A DNA stretch of 64,000 bases from an uncultured Planctomycetota bacterium. Lineage in GTDB: Bacteria > Planctomycetota > Brocadiia > CAIUPP01. Positions within the stretch are counted from its first letter, which is position 1. Each line of letters starts with the position of its first letter. The notes under the pieces were generated by a model that saw nothing but the letters and a program-made list of their open reading frames with translations, was not told the DNA's origin and made no database searches. Below, in pieces: positions 55,098 to 63,331 of the stretch. A program made the position numbers and the translations under genes. Where the stretch lies: positions 1-64,000 of the forward strand of contig CAIUPP010000010.1 of NCBI GenBank assembly GCA_903901045.1. Direction: 5' to 3'.

Positions 55098-55288
55098 CGG
55101 CACAACCCGGGGCTCAGTTGACGGGGCACTCCCGCCAAGTTGTGACACACCGGATTTGCCGCTGCACCTGCAGTCACCCCAGGCGGCCTCCCTGTGGCAT
55201 ACCGGTTGCGCGTGTTGCAGGACGCCGTCACCCTCATATGATATAATCCCGCCAGTTATGATGCGTTTCATCCGAGGGAGGAGTTCGC

Positions 55289-55624
55289 ATGGCGAAGAAT
55301 TTCGGCGGCGGAATGGGAATGTTCCGCGACCTGCAGAAGCAGGCTGAAGGGATGCAGAAGCGGATGCTGGACCTTCAGAACGACTTGAAGCAACGAGTGT
55401 ATGAAGGCACGGCGGGCGGCGGCGCCGTGACGGTCCACGTCAATGGGCAGCGGGAAATCCTCGGCGTCAAGCTGGCTCCCGAAGTGGTGGACCCAGACGA
55501 AAAGGAGATGCTCGAGGACATGATCACCGCCGCCGTATCGCAGGCGATGAAGAAGGCGTCCGAGGCCTCCTCCGAAGCGATGTCGAAACTGACCGGCGGC
55601 ATGTCGCTGCCGGGTCTCATGTAA
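55289..55624 (+). CDS. ybaB: YbaB/EbfC family nucleoid-associated protein
   Basis: 111 residues. The family pattern is clear: MQKRMLDLQNDLKQRVYEGTAGGGAVTVHVNGQREILGVKLAPEVVDPDEKEMLEDMITAAVSQAMKKA in pieces, such as GGGAVTVHVNGQREILGVKL. It binds DNA as a dimer. GGAGGAG precedes the ATG. Conserved order dnaX-ybaB-recR. The 191-bp gap before it contains TATAAT at about 55248 but no good -35 box. Confidence 0.95.
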   Translation: MAKNFGGGMGMFRDLQKQAEGMQKRMLDLQNDLKQRVYEGTAGGGAVTVHVNGQREILGVKLAPEVVDPDEKEMLEDMITAAVSQAMKKASEASSEAMSKLTGGMSLPGLM

Positions 55625-55641
55625 ACATGGAAAAGGAGTCC

Positions 55642-55701
55642 GGGGAAAAGGGGGCAGGCTCCTTTTCGTCCGTTTCAAAAGGTGCCTGACCCCTTTTCCC
55701 C
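55642..55701. repeat. Palindromic repeat, GGGGTCAGGC family
   Basis: GGGGAAAAGGGGGCAGGCTC on the left and GGTGCCTGACCCCTTTTCCCC on the right form a long stem. Same family as 52916-52965 and located in the ybaB-recR gap, where it ends 17 bases before the recR start. Confidence 0.78.
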
Positions 55702-55718
55702 ATGTCAGCGGAGCAACT

Positions 55719-56324
55719 ATGGCACAGGAAGGTTACACGGAGTCCATGAAGCGCCTCACCGAGGCGTTCGGCAAAATGCCGGGCATCGGGCAGCGCTCGG
55801 CGGAGCGGTTGACGTACTACGTCATGCGCTCCTCGAAAGAGGAGATGCTCGCGCTGGCCCAGGCCGTCCGCGACGTCAAGGAGATCGTGCGCAATTGCCG
55901 TGAATGCCACATGATCACCGAGAGCGAGTTGTGCGGCATTTGCTCGGACACGCGGCGGGATCACGGACTGATCTGCGTCGTGGAGGAGCCGAAGGACCTC
56001 TTCGCCGTGGAGATGACCGCGCAGTACCGCGGGCTGTACCACGTGCTGCTGGGGCGCATCGCGCCGCTGGAGGATGTCGGACCGGAATCGCTGACCCTGG
56101 CGTCGCTGGTCGAGCGCGTCCGGCGCGGCGGAGTGCGCGAGGTGATCCTGGCGACCAACCCGAATCTGGAGGGAGACGGCACGGCGCTGCACGTCGCCCG
56201 CGAACTGGCCCCGCTGGGGGTCAAGGTGACTCGACTCGCCCGGGGCCTGGCCACGGGAAGCCACATCGAACACGCCAACCCTGCCATCCTGTCGGAAGCG
56301 CTGAGCAACCGGCGGGAACTCTGA
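55719..56324 (+). CDS. recR: Recombination protein RecR
   Basis: 201 residues. A helix-hairpin-helix at the N-terminus (FGKMPGIGQRSAERLTYYV), a zinc finger (CRECHMITESELCGICSD), the TOPRIM core (LICVVEEPKDLFAVE) and the C-terminal PSEALSNRREL-like Walker B remnant. RecR works with RecO to load RecA. GGAG lies six bases before the ATG at 55719. rpoN follows after 16 bp. Confidence 0.96.
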   Translation: MAQEGYTESMKRLTEAFGKMPGIGQRSAERLTYYVMRSSKEEMLALAQAVRDVKEIVRNCRECHMITESELCGICSDTRRDHGLICVVEEPKDLFAVEMTAQYRGLYHVLLGRIAPLEDVGPESLTLASLVERVRRGGVREVILATNPNLEGDGTALHVARELAPLGVKVTRLARGLATGSHIEHANPAILSEALSNRREL

Positions 56325-56340
56325 TGCCCCGGAGAGCATG

Positions 56341-57765
56341 ATGGGACGCATGGAATTCAGCATGCAGCCGCGGATGGAACAGCGGCTGAAGATGGCCCCG
56401 CAGATCATCCAGTCCATCGAAATTCTGCAACTCCCCCTCCTGGCCTTGCAGGAGCGGATTCAGCAGGAGCAACTCGAAAACCCCCTGCTCGACCTCGAAG
56501 AGACTCCCGAGTTGGAAGAGTTGCCGCGCCCCGCGCTCACCAAAGCGGAAACCGCCGAGGTGAAGGATGAGTTCACGCGCGTCGAGGCGATCAGCGAGGA
56601 TTATCACGACTATTTCTCGCAGACCACCCCCCGCCGCAACTACGACGACCGCGACGAGAAGATGGAGGCGATCCAGAACACACCGGGGCCGCTCCCGTCG
56701 TTGCGCGACCACTTGATGGAGCAGATCCAGTTCCTGGAGATGACGCCGCGCCAGCGGGAACTCTGCGAGGCGGTCATCAACAACGTCGACCGGGACGGAC
56801 GGCTCTCGTTCAGCGTCGAGGAGGTCGCGGAATCACTGGACCGCCCGGCGCTGCCTGCGGAGGTGAAGCAGGCGCTGGAAGTGGTGCAGCGGCTCGACCC
56901 CGCCGGGATCGCCGCGCGCGACCTCAAGGAATGCCTCCTGTTGCAGATGGACTCCCACGATCCCAACTACCAGCTCGAAAGCCGCATCGTGATGAACCAC
57001 CTACCGGACATCGAGGCGGGCCGGTTCCCGAAGATCGCCAAGGAAACGGGGGCCGACCTGGAAGCGGTCAAGCGCGCCGTGGCGGCCATCTGCATGCTGC
57101 ACCCGGCTCCCGGACGGCTCTACGACAACGAGGTGGTCCCCACCATCGTCCCGGACGTGCACGTCGACAAGGTCGATGAGCACTACGAGGTGCGGCTGGA
57201 CGATTCCTCCCTGCCCCGGCTGCGCATCAGCCAGCAGTACCGCGATATGCTCTCCGAGCAGACCTCCGACGCGGCCACTCGCGGTTTTCTGCAGAAGAAA
57301 ATGGAGTCCGCGCGCTGGCTGATCGACGCGATTCAGCAGCGGCGCAAGACGATCCTCAAGGTCAGCACGGCCTTGGTGGAGGCGCAGCGCGACTTCTTCG
57401 ACGAAGGGGTTTCCCACCTGAAGCCGCTGAAAATGCAGGAGATCGCGGACAAGGTGGGCGTTCACGTGGCCACCGTCAGCCGCGCGATCCGCCAGAAGTA
57501 CATGCAGACCCCGCGCGGGTTGTTCGCCATGAAGTTCTTTTTCACCGGCGGGACGGCGTCCAGCGAGGGAGAGATGCAGACCTGGGACGCCGTGCGGCAG
57601 AAGATCAGCGGCATGGTCGCCGCCGAGGACAAAAACAACCCGCTCAGCGACGATGATATTGTGAAGAAGTTGGAGGCGGAGGGGACGCACATCGCGCGCC
57701 GGACGGTCACCAAGTATCGCAAGGCGCTGAGGATACCATCCTCAAGACAGAGAAGGTCCTACTAG
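56341..57765 (+). CDS. rpoN: RNA polymerase sigma-54 factor RpoN
   Basis: 474 residues. The activator-interaction region I is Gln/Leu-rich (RMEQRLKMAPQIIQSIEILQ), region II is acidic, the core-binding domain follows (PGPLPSLRDHLMEQI onward), then the helix-turn-helix (MQEIADKVGVHVATVSRAI) and the C-terminal RpoN box ARRTVTKYRK. GGAG lies six bases before the second of two adjacent ATGs, so 56341 is preferred over 56338. No sigma-54 activator is in the window. Placement after recR is unusual and may make one operon with ybaB and recR. Confidence 0.95.
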   Translation: MGRMEFSMQPRMEQRLKMAPQIIQSIEILQLPLLALQERIQQEQLENPLLDLEETPELEELPRPALTKAETAEVKDEFTRVEAISEDYHDYFSQTTPRRNYDDRDEKMEAIQNTPGPLPSLRDHLMEQIQFLEMTPRQRELCEAVINNVDRDGRLSFSVEEVAESLDRPALPAEVKQALEVVQRLDPAGIAARDLKECLLLQMDSHDPNYQLESRIVMNHLPDIEAGRFPKIAKETGADLEAVKRAVAAICMLHPAPGRLYDNEVVPTIVPDVHVDKVDEHYEVRLDDSSLPRLRISQQYRDMLSEQTSDAATRGFLQKKMESARWLIDAIQQRRKTILKVSTALVEAQRDFFDEGVSHLKPLKMQEIADKVGVHVATVSRAIRQKYMQTPRGLFAMKFFFTGGTASSEGEMQTWDAVRQKISGMVAAEDKNNPLSDDDIVKKLEAEGTHIARRTVTKYRKALRIPSSRQRRSY

Positions 57766-57784
57766 AGCCGGTTTCACAACTTGA

Positions 57785-57850
57785 CGTGTAGCGCGGACTA
57801 TCAAGTCCGCGGCAATGAATTCGCGGGTTTGATAACCCGCGCTGCAGTTG
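57785..57850. repeat. Paired GCGGACT and GCGGGTT palindromes
   Basis: GTAGCGCGGACTATCAAGTCCGCG and, after GCAATGAATT, CGCGGGTTTGATAACCCGCG in two parts. Related to repeats at 170-226 and 36588-36786. Together with the next element it fills the gap between rpoN and the small convergent gene. Confidence 0.75.
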
Positions 57851-57910
57851 TGAAACCAGTTCCAGCCTGCCGACAAGGAAGCCCCCCTGCGCGCGAAGGA
57901 AGCTTCTTTC

Positions 57911-57934
57911 GTAGGGGCAAGGCATGCCTTGCCC
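57911..57934. repeat. Palindromic repeat, GGGGCAAGGCATGCC family
   Basis: A close copy of 248-273, ending 14 bases before the stop of the small hypothetical gene. Confidence 0.85.
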
Positions 57935-57947
57935 AGCAATTCGCAGG

Positions 57948-58208
57948 TCAAGCCGGGGGCGACGCTTCGGTGGAGTGGGGGCGCAGCAGGCGCCGCAGCG
58001 AGAGGTCTTTCCGCAACTTCCAGGTGATCACATCGCGCAGCAGCTCCGCATCATCCTCGCTGGGAGGCGGAGTCTCCTGCGCGTGGAATTCCCCCCCGCG
58101 CAGTTCGCCGATAACCTCGGAACCCCAGTAAACAAGATCGCCCCGGCAGGTCAGGGGCACGTTCCCCGACTCGCTCAATATGGCGTCCAGAAGTTCGCGA
58201 TCTCGCAT
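57948..58208 (-). CDS. Small hypothetical protein, 86 residues
   Basis: MRDRELLDAILSESGNVPLT, then LVYWGSEVIGELRGGEFHAQ and a helical basic end (ELLRDVITWKLRKDLSLRRLL). No family recognised. Codon use resembles coding sequence and nothing else covers the region, but evidence is limited. GGGGAA precedes the ATG at 58208 by about ten bases; an ATG at 58250 would add 14 residues. Divergent from argG across a 279-bp gap. Confidence 0.45.
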   Translation of the reverse strand: MRDRELLDAILSESGNVPLTCRGDLVYWGSEVIGELRGGEFHAQETPPPSEDDAELLRDVITWKLRKDLSLRRLLRPHSTEASPPA

Positions 58209-58388
58209 GACCCAGCTTCCCCGGTTGCAGCCAAAGAGGCGTCCAATCATCTGCGACGATTGTCCCCCACGCGGCGGAAAAAGTAAATCGGGCGAGGTGC
58301 CAGACAACGGCTAGGGGAATTGCCCGGTGTCCGCTCGGGAAGAACGGCATACGGAGTCACCATTCAACCTCCAATGCTCAACTCTTCT

Positions 58389-58417
58389 TTGACTTCGGGC
58401 ATAACGTTGAATATACT
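58389..58417 (+). promoter_or_regulatory. Predicted argG promoter
   Basis: TTGACT (58389-58394), 17-base spacer, TATACT (58412-58417), about 70 bases before the ATG. No ARG-box pair is evident. Confidence 0.6.
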
Positions 58418-58487
58418 GATACTTTCCCGCCGAGGGTGCGGGTGCGTGCCAGAAGCGACGCATCGTGTTTGGGAGGTTACTTTTACA

Positions 58488-59705
58488 ATGCCAAAGATCG
58501 TCTTAGCCTACTCGGGCGGCCTCGACACGTCGGTGGCCGTTCATTGGCTCCGCAAGGAGAAGGGGTTCACCGTTGTCGCGTTCTGCGCCGACCTGGGGCA
58601 GGCGCCCGACCTGGCGCTGACGAAGAAGCGCGCCATGGCCACCGGCGCCGTCGAATTTCTCGCGGAAGACCTCCGCGAGCGCTTCGTGCACGAATATGTC
58701 TTCCCGGCCATTCAGGCCAACGCGATCTACGAGAACGGTTACCCGCTGAATACCGCCCTGGGACGGCCGCTGATCGCCCAGGAACTCGCCCGCGTGGCCA
58801 TCGAAAAAGGCTGCGAGTTCGTCGCCCACGGCTGCACAGCCAAGGGGAACGACCAGGTGCGCTTCGAAGCGGGTCTGGCGGCGCTCGAGCCGCAGTTGAA
58901 GGTGGTCGCCCCGCTGCGGGAGTGGAAGTTCAAAAGCCGCGAGGAAGAGGTGGATTACGCCCTGGCCAACAAGATCGAAGTGCCGGTCAAACGGGACAAG
59001 CCGTACTCCATCGACATCAACCTCTGGGGTGCGAGCATCGAGTGCGGCGAGTTGGAGGATCCCTGGCAGGCGCCGCCCGAGGATACCCACCTGATGACGG
59101 TTCCCGCGGAGAAGGCGCCGGACAAGGCCGTGGAAATCGAGGTCGAGTTTGAGCAGGGCATCCCGGTCAAACTGAACAAGAAGGCGCTCGGCGGGGTGAA
59201 GCTGATCGAAGCCATGAACAAGCTCGCGGGCGAGCATGCCATCGGGCGCGTGGATGTCATCGAGAACCGCGTGATCGGCATCAAGTCGCGCGAGGTCTAC
59301 GAGGCCCCCGCGGCCACCGTGCTGCTGACGGCGCACAAGGCGCTGGAAGAGATGACGCTGAGCCGCGAAGTGCTCCGCCAGAAGAGCATCCTGAGCCAGG
59401 CCTACAGCGACATCATTTACTCCGGCCAATGGTTCACCGACCTGCGCGATGCGCTCGACGCGTTCATCCGGGTGACGCAGAAGTACGTCACCGGCACGCT
59501 GCGCATGCGCCTGTACAAAGGGCAGTGCGTGGTGGTCGGCCGGCGCTCCCCCTGCTCGCTGTACGACAAGAGCCTGGCGACATACGGCTCCGGCGACGCC
59601 TTCAACCATGAGGCGGCGAAGGGGTTCCTGGATATTTACAATCTCGGCATCAAAGCGCAGGGGCTGCGCCGGAAACGCAGCCTGTCGTCCGAAGTAGGCA
59701 AGTAA
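58488..59705 (+). CDS. argG: Argininosuccinate synthase
   Basis: 405 residues, normal length. It joins citrulline and aspartate using ATP. The pyrophosphatase loop is LAYSGGLDTSVA (6-17), with the substrate motifs HGCTAKGNDQVRFE and SIDINLWGASIECGELEDPW. GGGAGG precedes the ATG at 58488 by 11 bases. argH is not in the window; cinA follows at 87 bp on the same strand. Confidence 0.96.
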   Translation: MPKIVLAYSGGLDTSVAVHWLRKEKGFTVVAFCADLGQAPDLALTKKRAMATGAVEFLAEDLRERFVHEYVFPAIQANAIYENGYPLNTALGRPLIAQELARVAIEKGCEFVAHGCTAKGNDQVRFEAGLAALEPQLKVVAPLREWKFKSREEEVDYALANKIEVPVKRDKPYSIDINLWGASIECGELEDPWQAPPEDTHLMTVPAEKAPDKAVEIEVEFEQGIPVKLNKKALGGVKLIEAMNKLAGEHAIGRVDVIENRVIGIKSREVYEAPAATVLLTAHKALEEMTLSREVLRQKSILSQAYSDIIYSGQWFTDLRDALDAFIRVTQKYVTGTLRMRLYKGQCVVVGRRSPCSLYDKSLATYGSGDAFNHEAAKGFLDIYNLGIKAQGLRRKRSLSSEVGK

Positions 59706-59792
59706 AGGCTTCTCCACCGTGCGGCTAAATCGAGAGACTTCAAATCGCCTCCCTCGCAGAGGCGTGGATTGCAACGAGAGCGGGAATACGAA

Positions 59793-61031
59793 ATGAAGTG
59801 CGCCATCCTCTCCATCGGCAGCGAGTTGATGGAGGGACGCATCGCGGACACCAACGCCGCGTGGCTCTCGGAACGCCTGACGGAACTGGGGTTCGAAGTT
59901 GCGCGCCACATCGCCGTGGGTGATCGTCGAGCGGACATTCTGACGGCACTGCGCGACCTGGAGAAGGTCGCGTCCGTGACGATTGTCACCGGCGGGCTCG
60001 GCCCCACGCCGGATGATCCCACGCGCGAAGTGTTCGCCCAATTCTCGGGCTGCGCCCTCTTGGAGCGCCCGGAAGCGGTGCGGAGCATCCGCGAGCTTTT
60101 CGCGCGCCGTGGAATCGTGCCGCCGGACTCCAACTTCGTCCAGGCCCTCATCCCCGAGGGGGCCGACTACCTCCACAACCCCACCGGCACAGCGCCCGGG
60201 TTCGCCCTGAACCACGGCGGTTGCCGATTTTTCACCCTGCCGGGGGTTCCATCCGAGATGAAGGTGATGTTTAATGAATCGGTGGGGCCGGCTCTGCGGG
60301 CACTGAGCGACCGCGTCATCCTCGTTCGCTCCCTGCACACGCTGGGCATGTCCGAGGCGCTGATCGGGGAGCTGCTCGCCGAGATGATGGCCGAAGGGCA
60401 CTCCCCCGCCGTGGCGACCCAGGCGTCGGAAGGGATGATCACCGTGCGCATCACGGCCGATGAGGCCACCGAGGCGACCGCGCGGGAGAAGTTGGCGGCG
60501 ACGGAGCGCGAGATACGCGCGAAGCTCGGAGAGGTCGTCTACGCCGCGGATGGCCTGACGCTGGGATGGGCCGTGGCCGAACTGCTGGAGAAGCGCGCGC
60601 TGACCCTCGCAGTGGCCGAATCCTGCACCGGCGGGGAAATCGCCGCCCGGCTCACCGACGTGCCGGGCATCAGCCGCTTCTTCCTGGAAGGGGCGGTGAC
60701 GTACAGCAACGCCTCCAAGACCGCGCGGCTGGGCGTGCCGGCGGACCTGATTCAACGCCATGGAGCGGTGAGCGCCGAAACGGCCGAGGCGATGGCGGCG
60801 GGCATGCGGCGCAGTTTCGGGGCCGATGTGGCGCTGAGCGCCACGGGGATCGCCGGACCCGCGGGCGGCTCCAAGGAGAAGCCGGTGGGGTTGGTCTACA
60901 TCGGCATCGCGGATGCCTCGGGAACGCGCTCGGAGCGCGTGATGGCCTTCGGAACGCGGGAGCAGATCAAGGTGCGCGCCGCCAAACGGGCGCTGAATAT
61001 ACTGCGGTTGCATTTGGAAAAGATGGGTTGA
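59793..61031 (+). CDS. cinA: CinA family nicotinamide-nucleotide amidase
   Basis: 412 residues, two domains. The N-terminal MoCF-like domain (MKCAILSIGSELMEGRIADTNA, TGGLGPTPDDPTRE) is the COG1058 ADP-ribose pyrophosphatase-type unit. The C-terminal PncC domain (TLAVAESCTGGEIAARLTDVPG, GVVS-like AVSAETAEAMA, SATGIAGPAGGSKEKPVGLV) deamidates nicotinamide mononucleotide in NAD recycling. The ATG at 59793 fits the family start; the ribosome site is weak. Only 4 bp separate it from the next gene. Confidence 0.94.
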   Translation: MKCAILSIGSELMEGRIADTNAAWLSERLTELGFEVARHIAVGDRRADILTALRDLEKVASVTIVTGGLGPTPDDPTREVFAQFSGCALLERPEAVRSIRELFARRGIVPPDSNFVQALIPEGADYLHNPTGTAPGFALNHGGCRFFTLPGVPSEMKVMFNESVGPALRALSDRVILVRSLHTLGMSEALIGELLAEMMAEGHSPAVATQASEGMITVRITADEATEATAREKLAATEREIRAKLGEVVYAADGLTLGWAVAELLEKRALTLAVAESCTGGEIAARLTDVPGISRFFLEGAVTYSNASKTARLGVPADLIQRHGAVSAETAEAMAAGMRRSFGADVALSATGIAGPAGGSKEKPVGLVYIGIADASGTRSERVMAFGTREQIKVRAAKRALNILRLHLEKMG

Positions 61032-61035
61032 ACCG

Positions 61036-61758
61036 ATGGGTGAGAACGCAGAAGACGGCAAAATCCGCATCCGCTGCACCGGGTGCGGCAAGAAAGTGAA
61101 ATTCTCGGCAGGCCTGCCGGGTCAGACCTACCGCTGCCCGAGTTGCCATACCACGATCATCGCCCCGATTGACGGGCAGTCGGAAGCGCCGGAGCAGGCG
61201 GAACAGCCCACCCCGCGCCCCTTCCGGCGTCCCTCCCCCCCGCCCGCCGCCGCGCCGCGCCGTCCGCAGCCCGCCGCAGAGGAGGAGTCTTCCGCGCTGG
61301 AGCGCTTCAACTCCTTCATGCTCAAGGAAACGCAGCGTCTGGCCTCGGCAGCGAATGAACTGCTCCTGCCGTCGGAAGAGACCCCGCCGCAACTGGCGGC
61401 CCGGCTCATCGAATTGCGGCATATCAAGGCGGTGCACATCAAGGAGTATGCCTACGCGGTGCTGAAGGATTTGGACCGCGCCATCGCGGAGTTGAAGGAG
61501 AGCCCCGCCGCCGAGACGGACACCATGCGGCGGAAGATACAGAAGCTGCTGCTGGAGCGCAGAAACTTCCTGATCTACCTGCACGTCATTTACGAGCTTC
61601 GGCCGGCTGCGTCCGCCAAGCCAGATACTCGCGGAAGCGCAGCGGCACAGCCCACCACGCCTTCGCAACCAGCGCCGAAAACGCCTCCAGGCACTCCGTC
61701 CGGCGTCCCAGCGCCTGGTGGCAAAGCCCCTGGAAATACTTCGTCATCGGCAAACTGA
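61036..61758 (+). CDS. Zinc-ribbon protein with Pro-rich linkers, unknown
   Basis: 240 residues. An N-terminal ribbon (IRCTGCGKKVKFSAGLPGQT and RCPSCHTTIIAP) is very like that of the protein at 51145. A Pro/Arg linker (about 60-85) leads to a helical domain (ERFNSFMLKETQRLASAANEL, LKDLDRAIAELKE, LLLERRNFLIYLHVIYEL), then a Pro/Gly/Ala-rich tail. The last 57 codons lie antisense over the end of the convergent TPR gene. Starts 4 bp after cinA and is probably in its operon. Function not recognised. Confidence 0.72.
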   Translation: MGENAEDGKIRIRCTGCGKKVKFSAGLPGQTYRCPSCHTTIIAPIDGQSEAPEQAEQPTPRPFRRPSPPPAAAPRRPQPAAEEESSALERFNSFMLKETQRLASAANELLLPSEETPPQLAARLIELRHIKAVHIKEYAYAVLKDLDRAIAELKESPAAETDTMRRKIQKLLLERRNFLIYLHVIYELRPAASAKPDTRGSAAAQPTTPSQPAPKTPPGTPSGVPAPGGKAPGNTSSSAN

Positions 61759-62731
61759 ACCCCGGCTCCGCGCCCGCAACCAGCCGTTCGAGCGCCTCGG
61801 TGGGGAACCCCAGCCCGTAGAGGATCATTCCCTCCAGGCGCTTCACCTCCGGGCTGTTCCCCTCGTCCGGCTGGCCCGCTTCGGTGAACAAGCGGCAGGC
61901 CTCGGCCAGTTCGTAGGCCGCCGCGCCGAACTCCTCCGCATCCCTCAATCCCTGAGCCAGTTCCAGGCGCGCCTGCGCCGACTTGGGATCTTCCGCCACC
62001 GCGCGCCGCGCGGCCTCCAGCGCGCCGCGCCGGCTTTCATCGAGAATGCGCGCCGCCGCGGGGTGGCCGGGGTGCATCTCCAGAATCTCCTGCGCGTGGT
62101 CCCCCGCGCGGAGGAAATCCGCCTCCTTCATCGCGCCCGCCGCGCGCCAGAGCGCCCAGCCAACCCGCGCCCTGTCCAGCAGCGGCACAGCGCCATCCGC
62201 CTTCTCGTAGTGGACATCCCGCCCCTGAAGCTCGCGCTCGATCAGCATCAGCAGCCGCGCCATGAAGTAGTCGGAATCCGGCAGATTGGCGGGGTCCAGT
62301 TTCAGCGGAGCGGAAGCCTCCCCATCCTCCCAGTCGTTCAGGAGCGCCAGACCCCGCGCGAGGTCGTTTTCCGGGCTCAGGCTCAGCACGCGGGCGAACT
62401 CGCCGCGCGCGGCGGCGTGGTCCGCGCGGTCGAACTGCACGCGCCCTGCCATGAGGTGAAACGCGGGGCTGTCCGGGCGCGCATCCAGCGCTCTTTGCAG
62501 CGGAGGAAGCGCCTCGTCGAACTGCCCCATCTCCGTCAGCACAACGGCGAGGTGCAGGTTCGCCACGGCATGCTCCGGCGACAGGCGAACCGCCTCCGTC
62601 AGGCACTCCAGCGCCTGCTCCGGCCTGTGCGCAGCCTCCAATTCAACCGCCCTGCGCACCAGCCCATCGACCGCTTCAACGCCCTGTTCCTGCGTCTCCA
62701 AGAACGCCTCCGATCGAAAGTTATTTCTCAA
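61586..62731 (-). CDS. Tetratricopeptide-repeat protein
   Basis: 381 residues. TPR units are clear at AVELEAAHRPEQALECLTEAVRLSPEHAVA, NLHLAVVLTEMGQFDEALPPLQRALDARPDSP and AFHLMAGRVQFDRADHAAARGEFARVLSLSPEN in sequence (each about 34 residues), with further helices to the end (KYFQGLCHQALGRRTECLEAF). No signal peptide. The start is uncertain: the longest frame begins with TTG at 62731 and overlaps the upstream lipoprotein gene by 11 bp; no ribosome site is clear. Its 3' end overlaps the convergent gene by 173 bp. Confidence 0.78.
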   Translation of the reverse strand: MRNNFRSEAFLETQEQGVEAVDGLVRRAVELEAAHRPEQALECLTEAVRLSPEHAVANLHLAVVLTEMGQFDEALPPLQRALDARPDSPAFHLMAGRVQFDRADHAAARGEFARVLSLSPENDLARGLALLNDWEDGEASAPLKLDPANLPDSDYFMARLLMLIERELQGRDVHYEKADGAVPLLDRARVGWALWRAAGAMKEADFLRAGDHAQEILEMHPGHPAAARILDESRRGALEAARRAVAEDPKSAQARLELAQGLRDAEEFGAAAYELAEACRLFTEAGQPDEGNSPEVKRLEGMILYGLGFPTEALERLVAGAEPGFSLPMTKYFQGLCHQALGRRTECLEAFSALVAKAWWAVPLRFREYLAWRTQPAEARK

Positions 62732-63173
62732 ATATTGGCGAAGGCGGGGACACCCTGTCTGACTCCGGCCATGGGTTCAGTACGTTGAGGCTCTTCCCCG
62801 TCGATACGCTATCAGTACCAGCAGGGTTTGTCAAAAGAGTGCCTTCTTTGAGTTTCGCTGAGACCTCCGGCGGCAGTCCGGTCAGTTCCGTCCAGTAGAC
62901 TACGTATCGCGTCCTGTCTTTGCTCAAACGGATGACGCCGAAAAGGTCCCCAGACTCCAAGTACGCACGGGTCGGACTGCAGCCCACGAATGTTGTCCAC
63001 GAGGCGCTGTTCACTTGTCCAAGCGCGTTCGCCTTTTTCAGAAAGTCCTCTGCGGAAACGTGCCGGATACTGGTCCCCGCACAACCGGCCAGGGAGATGC
63101 ACGACAGAATGAACCCAACCACTGCGCAGGACACACCTGCGATAATTACGGTCCATTTTCTCATGCGAGCCAC
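62721..63173 (-). CDS. Putative lipoprotein, unknown
   Basis: 150 residues. The N-terminal signal (RKWTVIIAGVSCAVVGFILS, then CISLAGCAGTS) has a lipobox Cys near 32. The mature part contains a beta-rich SWTTFVGCSPTRAYLESGDLF and RTRYVVYWTELTGLPPEV. GTG start at 63173 with AAGGAG six bases upstream. It overlaps the TPR gene by 11 bp, so they may be co-expressed. GC is somewhat lower than around it. No family recognised. Confidence 0.65.
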   Translation of the reverse strand: MARMRKWTVIIAGVSCAVVGFILSCISLAGCAGTSIRHVSAEDFLKKANALGQVNSASWTTFVGCSPTRAYLESGDLFGVIRLSKDRTRYVVYWTELTGLPPEVSAKLKEGTLLTNPAGTDSVSTGKSLNVLNPWPESDRVSPPSPIFEK

Positions 63174-63193
63174 ATGACTCTCCTTGAGGTTGC

Positions 63194-63237
63194 GCTATAG
63201 CTCAAACACAATCCCCGCATACCCCGCGGCGCGCCGG
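63194..63237. repeat. Partial duplicate of the AmmeMemoRadiSam B 3' end
   Basis: This segment matches 63331-63376 (the last codons and stop of the next gene), about 37 of 44 positions by eye. On the minus strand it still reads AAGYAGIVFEL then a stop, paralleling AVGYAGLVFEK. The 93 bp between the copies contain the palindrome ACTGTCGACAAATTGTCGAC. Confidence 0.7.
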
Positions 63238-63331
63238 TGCTCGCAGTTTCAACTGTCGACAAATTGTCGACAGTCCAACCCCGTCCTCGGTTTTCATGCG
63301 GACTTTCATCCTGAACCAGTTCCGCCTCCCG

